Below are positions 15,999-23,835 of a stretch of 38,315 nt of DNA, piece after piece (the first letter of the stretch is position 1; each line of letters begins with the position of its first letter). This DNA is from Calditrichota bacterium (GTDB lineage: Bacteria > Calditrichota > Calditrichia > RBG-13-44-9 > J075), in NCBI GenBank assembly GCA_024275555.1, contig JAJRYW010000332.1, positions 1 through 38,315 on the forward strand, read 5' to 3'. The notes beneath the pieces were generated by a model. It did no database searches. It saw nothing but the letters and a program-made list of their open reading frames with translations, and was not told the DNA's origin. Made by a program: the position numbers and the translations under genes.

Positions 15999-17066
15999 AT
16001 GAAAACGATTGATCGTTATATTGCCAAGCATACTATCTGGGGCGTTCTGTCGGTTTTATTTTTATTCGTTATTCTCTTCAGTTTTCTGGAACTTTTAGCG
16101 CAAATAAACGACATCGGAAAAGGTAATTACCAGATGCTGGATGTTTTTGTTTTTACGGGCTATACGGTGCCTAAACGAATAGTGGATTTGATGCCGGTGA
16201 GTATCCTGCTGGGCAGTATTGTTGCCTTGGGATTGTTGGCCGACCACAATGAGCTTACCGCCATGCAGGCTGCCGGTGTGTCGGTTGGAAGAATTTGCAG
16301 GTCTGTTCTTTCCGCGGGTGCCCTGCTTCTGCTGATTGTCTTTGTGCTGGCGGAATTCCTTGCCCCGCCAATGGAACAATATGCTCGAATCCGGCGTTCA
16401 AAGGCGATTTATGGTCAAGGTATATTTCTGACGAAAAACGGGTTCTGGGCTCGCCACGGCCATTCCTTCGTTCACGTCGGCAAAATCTTTTCCGGTGGTA
16501 TGGTGACCGATGTCGAAATTTTCGAACATGACAACCAGGGACGTCTAACCAGTTTTATTCATGCGCGCGGGGCAACGGTGCTTGACAATAGCCAGTGGTT
16601 GCTCAAGGGTATTAAACAAATCATCTTTTCAGAGCAAGGCATCAAAACACAAAATCCACCCAGCCTCATGTTAAATTCATTCCTGAGTCTTGAGCAGGTC
16701 GGTATTCTTGAGCTTCCCCCCGCCAGTCTCTCGATCTCCGATTTATACAAATTTGTGCAGGGATTGCGGCAGAGAGGACAGAATGAACAGCGATATGCGT
16801 TGGCATTTTGGCAGAAGCTAAGTCTTCCGATTACGAATCTGGTCATGGTGATGCTTTCCCTGGCATTTATATTCGGACCTACGCGTTCAATAACGGCCGG
16901 ACGCAGGATCGCTATGGCCTCCCTGGTGGGGATTGCCCTTTATCTGGCGTATCAGATAATCGGGCATCTGGGGTTATTGTTTGAGCTGCCGCCGGCAATC
17001 ACCACCCTGACACCGGTGCTGGCTGTGCTGGGGGTGGCTCTAAAGATGCTGAAGCGTGCTGCCTAG
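15999..17066 (+). CDS. lptG: LptG-type permease (LptF/LptG family)
   Basis: Second permease of the pair, 355 residues, starting MKTIDRYIAKHTIWGVL as is usual for LptG. Six hydrophobic segments flank a periplasmic beta-jellyroll region (about residues 130-265). The conserved ELTAMQAAGVS coupling segment that contacts LptB is present near residue 84, and LPITNLVMVMLSLAF follows the periplasmic domain. It is preceded by lptF with a 43-bp gap. No lptB, lptA or lptC lies in the window, so the partner ATPase must be encoded elsewhere. Repeat-like words (gaatgtctga, gaatgtcgaa) follow the stop instead of an obvious terminator. Confidence 0.92.
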   Translation: MKTIDRYIAKHTIWGVLSVLFLFVILFSFLELLAQINDIGKGNYQMLDVFVFTGYTVPKRIVDLMPVSILLGSIVALGLLADHNELTAMQAAGVSVGRICRSVLSAGALLLLIVFVLAEFLAPPMEQYARIRRSKAIYGQGIFLTKNGFWARHGHSFVHVGKIFSGGMVTDVEIFEHDNQGRLTSFIHARGATVLDNSQWLLKGIKQIIFSEQGIKTQNPPSLMLNSFLSLEQVGILELPPASLSISDLYKFVQGLRQRGQNEQRYALAFWQKLSLPITNLVMVMLSLAFIFGPTRSITAGRRIAMASLVGIALYLAYQIIGHLGLLFELPPAITTLTPVLAVLGVALKMLKRAA

Positions 17067-17070
17067 ATCT

Positions 17071-17110
17071 GGAATGTCTGATTTGGAATGACGAATGTCG
17101 AATGTCGAAT
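17071..17110 (+). repeat. Short dispersed repeat (gaatgtcgaa family)
   Basis: Directly after lptG, the words ggaatgtctg, ggaatgacga, atgtcgaatgtcgaatt form a degenerate 7-10-base tandem pattern. It resembles the repeat words at 12563-12670 and the reverse word at 7857-7880. It is non-coding. Confidence 0.5.
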
Positions 17111-17227
17111 TAAGGCTATAATTTATCCAATCAATTATTCAACCCGCAAACTATTCAACGGGGTCTGGATTTGGGATTTAAGAATTATTGGTGCCTGGAC
17201 TTTTCCCGATTATGGATGCAACTGTAC

Positions 17228-18148
17228 TTAAATATCCATTTCCAGTTCGGGGATAAACCGCCGATTGTTCGGGGAATAGACGTGCACCTTCATGTGGATG
17301 CCCCAGCCGGTGGCATTGCGCCTGAAACGGTAGATGTGATACCGGGCCCGACGTTCCGGTCTGGGGTCTGAGGCGGAAGCTGACGGAATTCCGATGACGG
17401 GGATTTTTCCCATCGGCACCTCCAGCAGGGCTTGACAACTGCGATGGGCATGGCCGTGCAGTACCAGTTCTGCACCGCAGCGTTTCACAACCGAGCGAAA
17501 CCGGTCGGCATCCGTCAGGCGTTTCCGCCAACCAACCGTCGCGGCAACCGGTGGATGGTGGATTAACACGACGCGCAGCAGCTGTCTGCGTCCGGTTTCC
17601 AGCAGGATTTGTTCCAGCCGTTGCAGCTGGACCTTGCCGATGGTGCCGACGGCCAAAAGCGGGTTGACGGGCCGTGCGGTGCAAACACCGATTATGGCTA
17701 TTCGATCGCGTATTCGCAAGACAGGATAAGTGATCTCAGTATTTGTTCCCGGTGCTGTTCCGGGAGGTTTTTCGTCGCAAGCCATGTAGTCCGCCCAGTG
17801 GGCGAAAGTGTTTTCCCAGATTGTTTTAACATACATGTCGTGGTTGCCGGGAATCACCGTAACCTGCCAAGAGGGCCCCAGGCACTGGAGCCATTTTGCA
17901 GTCCGGCGAAATTCTTCGGTTCGGCTGAGGTGCGTCAGATCCCCGGTAATGACGATATGATCGGGATGGCCGCTTTTCAAATCCTGCTGCAAGACGGCGA
18001 GGATTTCGTTGCTGTACCCGGCGTGCCGATGCAGCCACCATTTCAGGTATCCAAACAGGCGTTTATTTAATAGCTCCGGCACACGGATACCGTCAGGGCA
18101 ACAGCAGTGGGGATCGGAAAAGTGGGCTAATGTGAATGTCTCATCCAT
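17228..18148 (-). CDS. Calcineurin-like metallophosphoesterase
   Basis: Metallophosphoesterase of 306 residues with the complete two-metal signature: Asp12-x-His14 (SDPH), Asp70 in TGDLTH, GNHD (101-104), His197-His198 in LIHHPP, and GHAH (232-235). No signal peptide is apparent, so it is probably cytosolic or peripheral. Relatives include LpxH-like and cyclic-nucleotide or phospholipid phosphodiesterases. It stands alone, divergent from the lipid kinase across 356 bp containing a 20-bp palindrome, and convergent with lptG. By context it may cleave a nucleotide-activated or phosphorylated lipid intermediate, as LpxH does for UDP-diacylglucosamine, but that is inference. Confidence 0.85.
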   Translation of the reverse strand: MDETFTLAHFSDPHCCCPDGIRVPELLNKRLFGYLKWWLHRHAGYSNEILAVLQQDLKSGHPDHIVITGDLTHLSRTEEFRRTAKWLQCLGPSWQVTVIPGNHDMYVKTIWENTFAHWADYMACDEKPPGTAPGTNTEITYPVLRIRDRIAIIGVCTARPVNPLLAVGTIGKVQLQRLEQILLETGRRQLLRVVLIHHPPVAATVGWRKRLTDADRFRSVVKRCGAELVLHGHAHRSCQALLEVPMGKIPVIGIPSASASDPRPERRARYHIYRFRRNATGWGIHMKVHVYSPNNRRFIPELEMDI

Positions 18149-18194
18149 TGCTTGCCATGGTTTTTATGCAGGGTTAGGCCCTTATCGGGCTTTA

Positions 18195-18214
18195 TCTGAC
18201 AACATGTTGTCAGA
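18195..18214. promoter_or_regulatory. 20-bp perfect palindrome, candidate operator
   Basis: TCTGACAACATGTTGTCAGA is identical to its own reverse complement. It is 47 bp upstream of the phosphoesterase start codon and 290 bp upstream of the lipid kinase. Its size and symmetry fit a dimeric TetR, MarR or LacI-type repressor site; no U-run follows, so it is not an intrinsic terminator. The cognate regulator is unknown. Confidence 0.5.
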
Positions 18215-18464
18215 AACTGAAGGTTTCAGGTGTTCGGGTTTCAGCAATTAAAAATTCAAAATAGTAAATCACAAATACCAAACGGATAATCCGCCGGCAT
18301 TTGGGCCATCGCCAGATTGAATATTTAAGCAATTCTACCTGCTTAAATCTTCCTTTCCAGATTGTCCGGATTAGAGTTTACAAGCGGGATGGTTAAACAT
18401 ATAGTATTAAGAACTTTTCCGCAACGCTGCATTGTTTTTATCCGTTGTTTCGCAAAAGATAGCC

Positions 18465-18486
18465 GTTCAGAGGTTCAGGGTTCAAC
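18465..18486 (+). repeat. Short dispersed repeat (gaaccctgaac family)
   Basis: The stretch gttcagaggttcagggttcaac (given here in lower case as its component words gttcag, ggttcag, ggttcaac) is the reverse complement of words found at 31835-31866 and 35151-35193. It lies 19 bp before the lipid kinase start. Confidence 0.55.
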
Positions 18487-18504
18487 TTAAATATAAGTGA
18501 GATT

Positions 18505-19560
18505 ATGGCCAAGATCTGCTTTGATAATTCGTCTCTAAAAGCTGTGACGGATACCGGTGATGCACCGGCGTCCATCGCAAATCGGTCGTTTAGCGGGGGG
18601 GTGTTGAAAGTGGGTGTGCTCAGCAATCCGTTTAGCGGCGCCAATCGAAACGGCCTGGGTCCCGTTAAAAAAGTGCTGACCGGGTATCCGCAAGTCCTGC
18701 ATTGTGAAGTTCAGACACCGGCGGATATAAAACTGGCGCTGGCCGGTTTCGCAGAACGGCAGGTGGATATCCTGGCGGTAAACGGGGGCGACGGGACCGT
18801 CCATGCGGTGTTGACCGCCCTCTTTAATCACAGGCCGTTTGTCCCACTGCCCCTGCTGGCTCTTTTGCCGGGAGGTACGGCTAATATGCTGGCCAAAGAC
18901 TTGGGCTTGAAAGGATCCCCGGGAAAAGCTTTGCGAAGGTTGCTGGGCTGGGCCTCCACCGGGAATGCAGATGCCGTCGTCGAACAGCGGGCGGTGTTGC
19001 AGGTACAGGCGCCTGGGCTTTGTGAACCGCTTTTCGGATTGTTTTTCGGTGCAGGCCTAATTTATCATGGAATCCGGTTTTTTCACGACAGGGTCAAAAC
19101 CCTGGGCCTGCGCGGCCGATCGGCCCAGGCGTTGATTGTGGGCCGCTACCTGCTGGCGCTCGCGGCAAAAAACAGGGATGTTGTCAGTCCGGTGTCCGTG
19201 GACATCGGACTGGATGGAAAACGGACGGAGGGCCAGCAATGCCTGCTGGTGCTTATCAGCACCCTTGAAAAGCTCATTTTAGGGTTTCGCCCTTACTGGG
19301 GCTGTGAAGAGGGGCCGTTGCGGTTCACCGCCGTGTGTGCCCGCCCGCGGCGCGTGTTGCGGACGGTGCTTGGCCTAACATGTGGTCTAAACAGCCGGCA
19401 CCCCGGGACGGAACACGGCTACCTCAGCCATAACGCCTATGCGATAGATCTAAATTTTCAAGGCGGCTTTGCCCTGGACGGAGAATTGTACATGCCGGCT
19501 GTCGGCTGCGGTCCCGTGGTGTTGCAAAAAGGCGGCCAGGCACCATTTTTGCGGTTGTAA
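18505..19560 (+). CDS. Diacylglycerol kinase-family lipid kinase, probable ceramide kinase (CpgB-like)
   Basis: Lipid kinase of 351 residues of the DAGK catalytic family (diacylglycerol, YegS and sphingosine/ceramide kinases). The nucleotide loop is VNGGDGTVH (Gly94-Gly95-Asp96-Gly97-Thr98) and the second motif LPGGTANMLAKDLGL is at 121-135; the family more often has GGTGND, whereas GGTANM is a variant. Caulobacter CpgB, of the same family and encoded beside spt, is a demonstrated bacterial ceramide kinase needed for ceramide phosphoglycerate. A ceramide kinase role is therefore inferred, with diacylglycerol kinase as the alternative. About 30 extra residues precede the usual domain start, so translation might begin later. 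The next gene starts 2 bases after the stop. Confidence 0.85.
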   Translation: MAKICFDNSSLKAVTDTGDAPASIANRSFSGGVLKVGVLSNPFSGANRNGLGPVKKVLTGYPQVLHCEVQTPADIKLALAGFAERQVDILAVNGGDGTVHAVLTALFNHRPFVPLPLLALLPGGTANMLAKDLGLKGSPGKALRRLLGWASTGNADAVVEQRAVLQVQAPGLCEPLFGLFFGAGLIYHGIRFFHDRVKTLGLRGRSAQALIVGRYLLALAAKNRDVVSPVSVDIGLDGKRTEGQQCLLVLISTLEKLILGFRPYWGCEEGPLRFTAVCARPRRVLRTVLGLTCGLNSRHPGTEHGYLSHNAYAIDLNFQGGFALDGELYMPAVGCGPVVLQKGGQAPFLRL

Positions 19561-19562
19561 CC

Positions 19563-20519
19563 ATGCAGATACCATTTGAAATTGTCGAGCAGATCCGCAG
19601 GAAAACCTCGCATTCGGCCTCCCCGCCTATGCAGGCTCTAATCACCAGTATTATGTCGCGCTACGGTGAAGCTGTCCAGGCGGTTTTATATTACGGGTCC
19701 TGCCTGCGCAAAGGCGATGAACTCGATGGGATCGTAGACCTGTATGTGCTGGTGGACACATACCGGTCCGCTTATCCCGGACGTCTGCTGCCGATGGTTT
19801 TTAATAAAATACTGCCCCCCAATGTTTTTTATTTGGAAATACCCTTTGAAGGTGGCATGGTGCGAACCAAGTATGCGATTTTTTCCGTCACTGACTTTCA
19901 GCGTGGCGTATCCAGACGCTGGTTTCATTCCTACGTATGGGGGCGATTTGCCCAACCGGCGGGCCTTTTGTATGCTCGCACTGCTGAAGTCGAGGACCGG
20001 GTGATAAACGCCCTGGCCCAGGCCGCTGTGACCTTTATTACCCGTGTGCTTCCCCGGGCGGCAGACAGGTTTTGCGCCAGGCAATTGTGGTGCCGTGGTC
20101 TTTTACTCAGCTACCGTGCCGAACTGCGGGCGGAACGGTCGGATAAGGTGGCCCGCCTGTATGATGCCTCGTCGGAACACTACGAGCAAATAACCCGTGT
20201 GGCCCTGGTCGGGGTTCCGTTTCCCGTTAAGATGGAGCCCGATTCGAAGCCGGTCAGTTACCGGGCCCGCATTCCTCTTCGCGTTCGTCGGTTCAGCCGT
20301 TTCACGTGGGCCGTCAGGTCGCTGCAGGGCAAATTGCTTTCAATCCTGCGTCTTTTCAAAGCCTGGTTCACGTTCCGCGGGGGGATGGATTACATTCTCT
20401 GGAAGGTGGAACGGCATTCAGGGGTTACCGTGGAGGTGACTCCGCGGCTGCGTCGGTTTCCGCTGTTGGCGGTTTTCGTACTCTCCTGGCGGCTTTACCG
20501 ACGTGGAGCTTTCCGTTAG
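19563..20519 (+). CDS. Tam41-like nucleotidyltransferase, putative lipid-phosphate cytidylyltransferase
   Basis: Protein of 318 residues. The N-terminal third has a nucleotidyltransferase pattern: YYGSCLRKG (Gly45-Ser46) followed by acidic residues Asp55, Asp59 and Asp65 in DGIVDLYVLVD, as in the mitochondrial phosphatidate cytidylyltransferase Tam41. The C-terminal part is rich in Arg/Lys and hydrophobics (SRFTWAVRSL, FPLLAVFVLSWRLYRR), suggesting membrane association. It is co-transcribed with the lipid kinase, starting 2 bases after its stop. An attractive inference is that it converts ceramide-1-phosphate to a CDP-activated form before headgroup addition; a role with phosphatidic acid is possible. 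Recognition is by motif only, and the precise subfamily is uncertain. Confidence 0.72.
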   Translation: MQIPFEIVEQIRRKTSHSASPPMQALITSIMSRYGEAVQAVLYYGSCLRKGDELDGIVDLYVLVDTYRSAYPGRLLPMVFNKILPPNVFYLEIPFEGGMVRTKYAIFSVTDFQRGVSRRWFHSYVWGRFAQPAGLLYARTAEVEDRVINALAQAAVTFITRVLPRAADRFCARQLWCRGLLLSYRAELRAERSDKVARLYDASSEHYEQITRVALVGVPFPVKMEPDSKPVSYRARIPLRVRRFSRFTWAVRSLQGKLLSILRLFKAWFTFRGGMDYILWKVERHSGVTVEVTPRLRRFPLLAVFVLSWRLYRRGAFR

Positions 20520-20615
20520 CCGGCCACACACCCGGGCCAGTCGAAGATCCCGCCGTCGGGGGTTAGAGATAATGGTTTGCTTCGCTCTGCCGTTTATAAA
20601 ATAAGATAGAATTCC

Positions 20616-21833
20616 TTATTTTACCGGTACCGTCTGAACAAAAGCCCCAAAATTTTTTACTTCCTCAAGCCGGCAACTCCACATGAGTTTGCCGTCATGA
20701 ACTGTTATGTCCGGACAACTGTCACACATATCCTGCCTGCCGTCGGGCTCAAAATTAACCGGTTGAATAATCATAAAGCTTTGTATATACGCCGGTAGAA
20801 AAAATTTCAGTGGATTGAATAGGGATGCCTTCAGGATATTGAAGAATATTTTTCGCATTTGTTTATCCACCAGACCGATAAAAAATGCCGCCAGCTTTCC
20901 TCTGGACACACTTTTGGGATCGGCATAAGCCAGGTAGGTTCCGGTGAACAGGTGGTCAAAGGTTTGCACCAGTTCCATAAACCGGGGCGACACATACCCC
21001 ATGGTTTTACCATTGAAAACGATGCGGTTGCCCAGCAGCCACTTGAACGAATCCGGGTTGGCGGTTCCGTTCAGATAAGCAGCCGGTTCATACATCGGAT
21101 CGGCTTCCCGGATTTTCTCGACAATATCAGGTGCCATAAGGGTACGTTCACCGCCCCATTCGGCTTCTTTATAGGTGTCCTGAACCTCAATTTTCTCACC
21201 GTTGGCATAAAAATCGAAGTTTCCGGTCAAGCTCGGAGAGCGAAACAGGATAAAGACGACGGTGTGTACAATATCCGCATGGTCCTGGGCCCAGCGTACC
21301 ATTTCGGGGATTTCATGAACGGTTTTATCCGAAATCGTGGCATTGAACGAACAGGCAATACCGCCGACTTTTGCCAACATTTTGGCATAATGCAACCTCA
21401 GTTCATTGAGTTCGATTTCCGTTGCGGCGGTGACTTTCGGTCGCTTCTGGCTGGTGTCGATGTGGAAGGTAAATCCATATACACCGGCGTTTTTGAGCTT
21501 CCAGAGCAACTTTTCATCCAGGGCCAGGCCGTTGGTGTTGATGATCGGTTTCCAACCCATGTCTTTTATCATGGATACCAGTTCGATAATCTGGGGATAA
21601 ACGAGCGGATCTCCCCCGGCAATGCTCATGCAGTCGCTTTTTCGCAGCTTTTTAAAGACCTCCAGGTCGGCCCTGACCTCTTCCAGTGTTTTGTGACCGT
21701 GGCCGTGGGGATCCCGGTAACAACCTTCACATCGCAGGTTGCAGTCGGTGGTAGGTTCCAGCCAGGAAATACCGTTGTCGGCGTAATTCCACGGAAGGCG
21801 GTAATAATCCAAATGATTCAGTTCGGCAGGCAT
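20616..21833 (-). CDS. Radical SAM protein with C-terminal cysteines, lipid-locus associated
   Basis: Radical SAM enzyme of 405 residues from the ATG at 21833, which follows AGGAAGAG; an upstream in-frame start at 21917 would add 28 unsupported residues. The 4Fe-4S triad is Cys31-x3-Cys35-x2-Cys38 (DCNLRCEGCYRD), with the SAM-binding AGGDPL motif and INTNG further on. A C-terminal set of cysteines (DMCDSCPD and WSCRLEE) could hold an auxiliary cluster. The segment before it is hydrophobic and basic (about residues 315-365), consistent with membrane contact. The closest general style is the CNLRCxxCY group that includes lipid-modifying enzymes such as HpnH-like and tetraether-synthase-like proteins, but I cannot assign a reaction. 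It is divergent from the acyltransferase gene. Confidence 0.85.
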   Translation of the reverse strand: MPAELNHLDYYRLPWNYADNGISWLEPTTDCNLRCEGCYRDPHGHGHKTLEEVRADLEVFKKLRKSDCMSIAGGDPLVYPQIIELVSMIKDMGWKPIINTNGLALDEKLLWKLKNAGVYGFTFHIDTSQKRPKVTAATEIELNELRLHYAKMLAKVGGIACSFNATISDKTVHEIPEMVRWAQDHADIVHTVVFILFRSPSLTGNFDFYANGEKIEVQDTYKEAEWGGERTLMAPDIVEKIREADPMYEPAAYLNGTANPDSFKWLLGNRIVFNGKTMGYVSPRFMELVQTFDHLFTGTYLAYADPKSVSRGKLAAFFIGLVDKQMRKIFFNILKASLFNPLKFFLPAYIQSFMIIQPVNFEPDGRQDMCDSCPDITVHDGKLMWSCRLEEVKNFGAFVQTVPVK

Positions 21834-22108
21834 ATCTCTCTTCCTTGTTTTTACGTTTTCTGTTACAAGGGCAAAATCCAAAACTGTATATATAACCACA
21901 TTTTGATTATATAGCAAGCAAGAAAACGACAGCGCAGCGATTCTAATTACGACCCTGAAGCATCAGAAACTAGAATCACGGTCCAGAATACATGCGTTGA
22001 CACGCCATTCGGTATCTGGTAAATAGCGCATTCGACTGCTTAAGCTATGCTAAATTGTAATCCACGTGTGGACAATCCTTACGAAACGGTGACCCCAGGA
22101 CCCAAAAA

Positions 22109-23050
22109 ATGTTGCGTGCCTTTATCGCCCATATCCCCAGACGCCATATTGTAAAGATGGGCAGGCTGTTGGGATTTCTGATGTATTTTATAGTTGTGCC
22201 TCATCGGCGGCTGGTGAGACGCAACCTGCGATTTTGTTACCCGCAATGGTCCCGGAATCAAATCGACAAACTGAGCAGAGAAATTTTCAAAAACGCCGGG
22301 ATCACCTTTATCGAGATCTGGCAGATGTCGTTTTTCTCCCGGCAACAGCTCTTGGGTACGGTGAAACGGGTGCAGGGGATGGAACATATCGTCAGCGCTC
22401 TAAAGCAAAAGCGGGGGGCTATCGTGTTTACCGCCCACATGGCCAACTGGGAACTCGGGTTTTTATATGGAGGCTGTTATCTCGGATGGCCTGTTACCGG
22501 GGTGGCCAGGCACATTCGGCTGCCCTGGCTGGATCGTTGGTTTTATCGTCTGCGTACCCGTTTTGGCAACAAGATTGTTTTTAAAAAAGGTGCGTTGCCC
22601 GAGATGAGACAGATCCTTCGCAACGGCGAGATACTTGCGTTGACCCTTGACCAGAGCCGGCACAAACAGGCCATCGAGATAATGTTCTTTGGCCACCGGG
22701 CCACCGCAACCCCTGGTGCCGCTTTGCTGTCGATGCGCTGCAAGAGCCCGGTTATTCCAAGCTTTTGTATCAGGGAACCGAATGGTTCTCTCACGATTCA
22801 TTTCGCCCCGCCCCTCAAAATGGAGAAAACCGGGGACCTGAGAACTGATTTGCGGATCAACACCCAGAAAATGGTGGACGCGATGGAAACCATGATCCGC
22901 CGTTATCCGGATCAGTGGATCTGGTTTCAAAGACCCTGGAAAAAGACCTATCCCCAGCTGTACCCGGAGTGGTCTGCCCGCCGGCGTAAACATAAAAAAA
23001 GGAACAAGGGGGGGACCAGGCGGAAGCGGATTGGAACCGGGCCGGGATAA
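22109..23050 (+). CDS. LpxL/HtrB-like lysophospholipid (lipid A type) acyltransferase
   Basis: Acyltransferase of 313 residues of the LpxL/HtrB (bacterial lipid A acyltransferase) family. The catalytic HxxxxE is His110-Glu115 in TAHMANWELG, followed by LTLDQS near residue 190 and TPGAALLSMRCKSPVIPSF. A hydrophobic N-terminal segment (about 17-31) anchors it to the inner membrane; the C-terminus is very basic (RRRKHKKRNKGG). The family adds secondary acyl chains to lipid A or related lipids. It ends 10 bp from a convergent small gene. Given the sphingolipid neighbours it may acylate lipid A, an ornithine-like lipid or a sphingolipid hydroxyl; context does not choose. Confidence 0.88.
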   Translation: MLRAFIAHIPRRHIVKMGRLLGFLMYFIVVPHRRLVRRNLRFCYPQWSRNQIDKLSREIFKNAGITFIEIWQMSFFSRQQLLGTVKRVQGMEHIVSALKQKRGAIVFTAHMANWELGFLYGGCYLGWPVTGVARHIRLPWLDRWFYRLRTRFGNKIVFKKGALPEMRQILRNGEILALTLDQSRHKQAIEIMFFGHRATATPGAALLSMRCKSPVIPSFCIREPNGSLTIHFAPPLKMEKTGDLRTDLRINTQKMVDAMETMIRRYPDQWIWFQRPWKKTYPQLYPEWSARRRKHKKRNKGGTRRKRIGTGPG

Positions 23051-23060
23051 TAGGTCGATA

Positions 23061-23399
23061 CTATTGCCTGGTAATTTTCAGCGTGACGTCCTGGGGCAGG
23101 GCCAACCCTGCGACTACCTGGATTGCCTTGCAAACGGCTGCGGGTACGACGCAGGCTTCGCAACATCCTTTTTGAACCAGAACGGATCTTGAGATATCCA
23201 GGATAATGCTCTCCTTTTGGGGACTCAGTTCTTGATAAGCATCGATGGGAGTCTTCTCTTGAAAACGCGATGCCAGTTCTTTTATGGTGTCGCATGAACT
23301 CACAACTTTTAATTCCACGTTCATGCTGTCTTCCGTACTAGCTTTAATAACCGTCTTGAATCCGCAAATTCCCGCATCTACTTTTACCTTTGCTTCCAT
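23061..23399 (-). CDS. Small conserved protein with paired cysteines, function unknown
   Basis: Protein of 112 residues with a clean ATG behind AAGGAG. It has Cys12 in DAGICGF, Cys36 in SSCDTIKELA, and a C-terminal cluster QKGCCEACVVPAAVCKA with a CCxxC pattern. No signal peptide or membrane segment is evident. The cysteine spacing suggests metal or iron-sulfur binding or a redox role, but I do not recognise a characterised family. It is convergent with the acyltransferase gene and stands alone in its own unit. Confidence 0.75.
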   Translation of the reverse strand: MEAKVKVDAGICGFKTVIKASTEDSMNVELKVVSSCDTIKELASRFQEKTPIDAYQELSPQKESIILDISRSVLVQKGCCEACVVPAAVCKAIQVVAGLALPQDVTLKITRQ

Positions 23400-23835
23400 T
23401 GATGAGTCTCCTTAAAGCCTTCCGTTTCGGTCATGGTAATGAAACCGGCCAACAAACAATTATACTCCAAATAGACAAATAGGTTTATTCCGCAACAGTG
23501 TGCTGAATTTTAGATTAATGCCGCCGTGGCCAAAGTCAATCTGTAAATTTTATCCTACCTTATTTAATAGATCCCTTTCAACGCTTTTCGATAAGGGTTA
23601 TTTGGCATATTCACCGACTAAAACAAGTTTGGGATTTTGAATTTCGGTCTTGGTGCCTTAGTGACTGAATTATTATGTTATGCTAAATCGAAGCAATCCG
23701 TCCCGGACGATATATTTAAAAAAAAAATTAAAGTCTGCCCCGTAAGTACCGATAACATAGATGAAAACAAATTTGACAGGCATAGGGCATTGAGTTAAGC
23801 TTAGCGGCAGAGATTCTTTTTAAGGAGAAGCGAAC
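23400..23835. other. Intergenic region upstream of flgM
   Basis: This 436-bp divergent region holds no supported gene. Its right end contains the sigma-28 promoter (23729-23755) and the flgM ribosome site AAGGAG; its left end contains the promoter of the small cysteine protein. Confidence 0.7.
23729..23755 (+). promoter_or_regulatory. Sigma-28 (FliA) promoter of flgM
   Basis: TAAAGTCT, an 11-base spacer and ACCGATAA match the flagellar sigma-28 consensus TAAAGTTT-N11-GCCGATAA at 14 of 16 box positions. It lies 80 bp upstream of the flgM start codon. Sigma-28 control of its own anti-sigma factor is the known feedback loop for late flagellar genes. Confidence 0.8.

Larger units (their letters stand above)
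18149..18504. other. Divergent intergenic region between phosphoesterase and lipid kinase
   Basis: This 356-bp region contains a 20-bp perfect palindrome (18195-18214), nearby gtttcag words (18215-18245), and a gttcagaggttcagggttcaac repeat at 18465-18486 just before the kinase start. No ORF is supported. Confidence 0.65.

Noticed and set aside
20859-21914. Long 351-codon ORF on the plus strand opposite the radical SAM gene
   Set aside because: It is an antisense shadow of a well-supported gene; its translation has no family features and no ribosome site.
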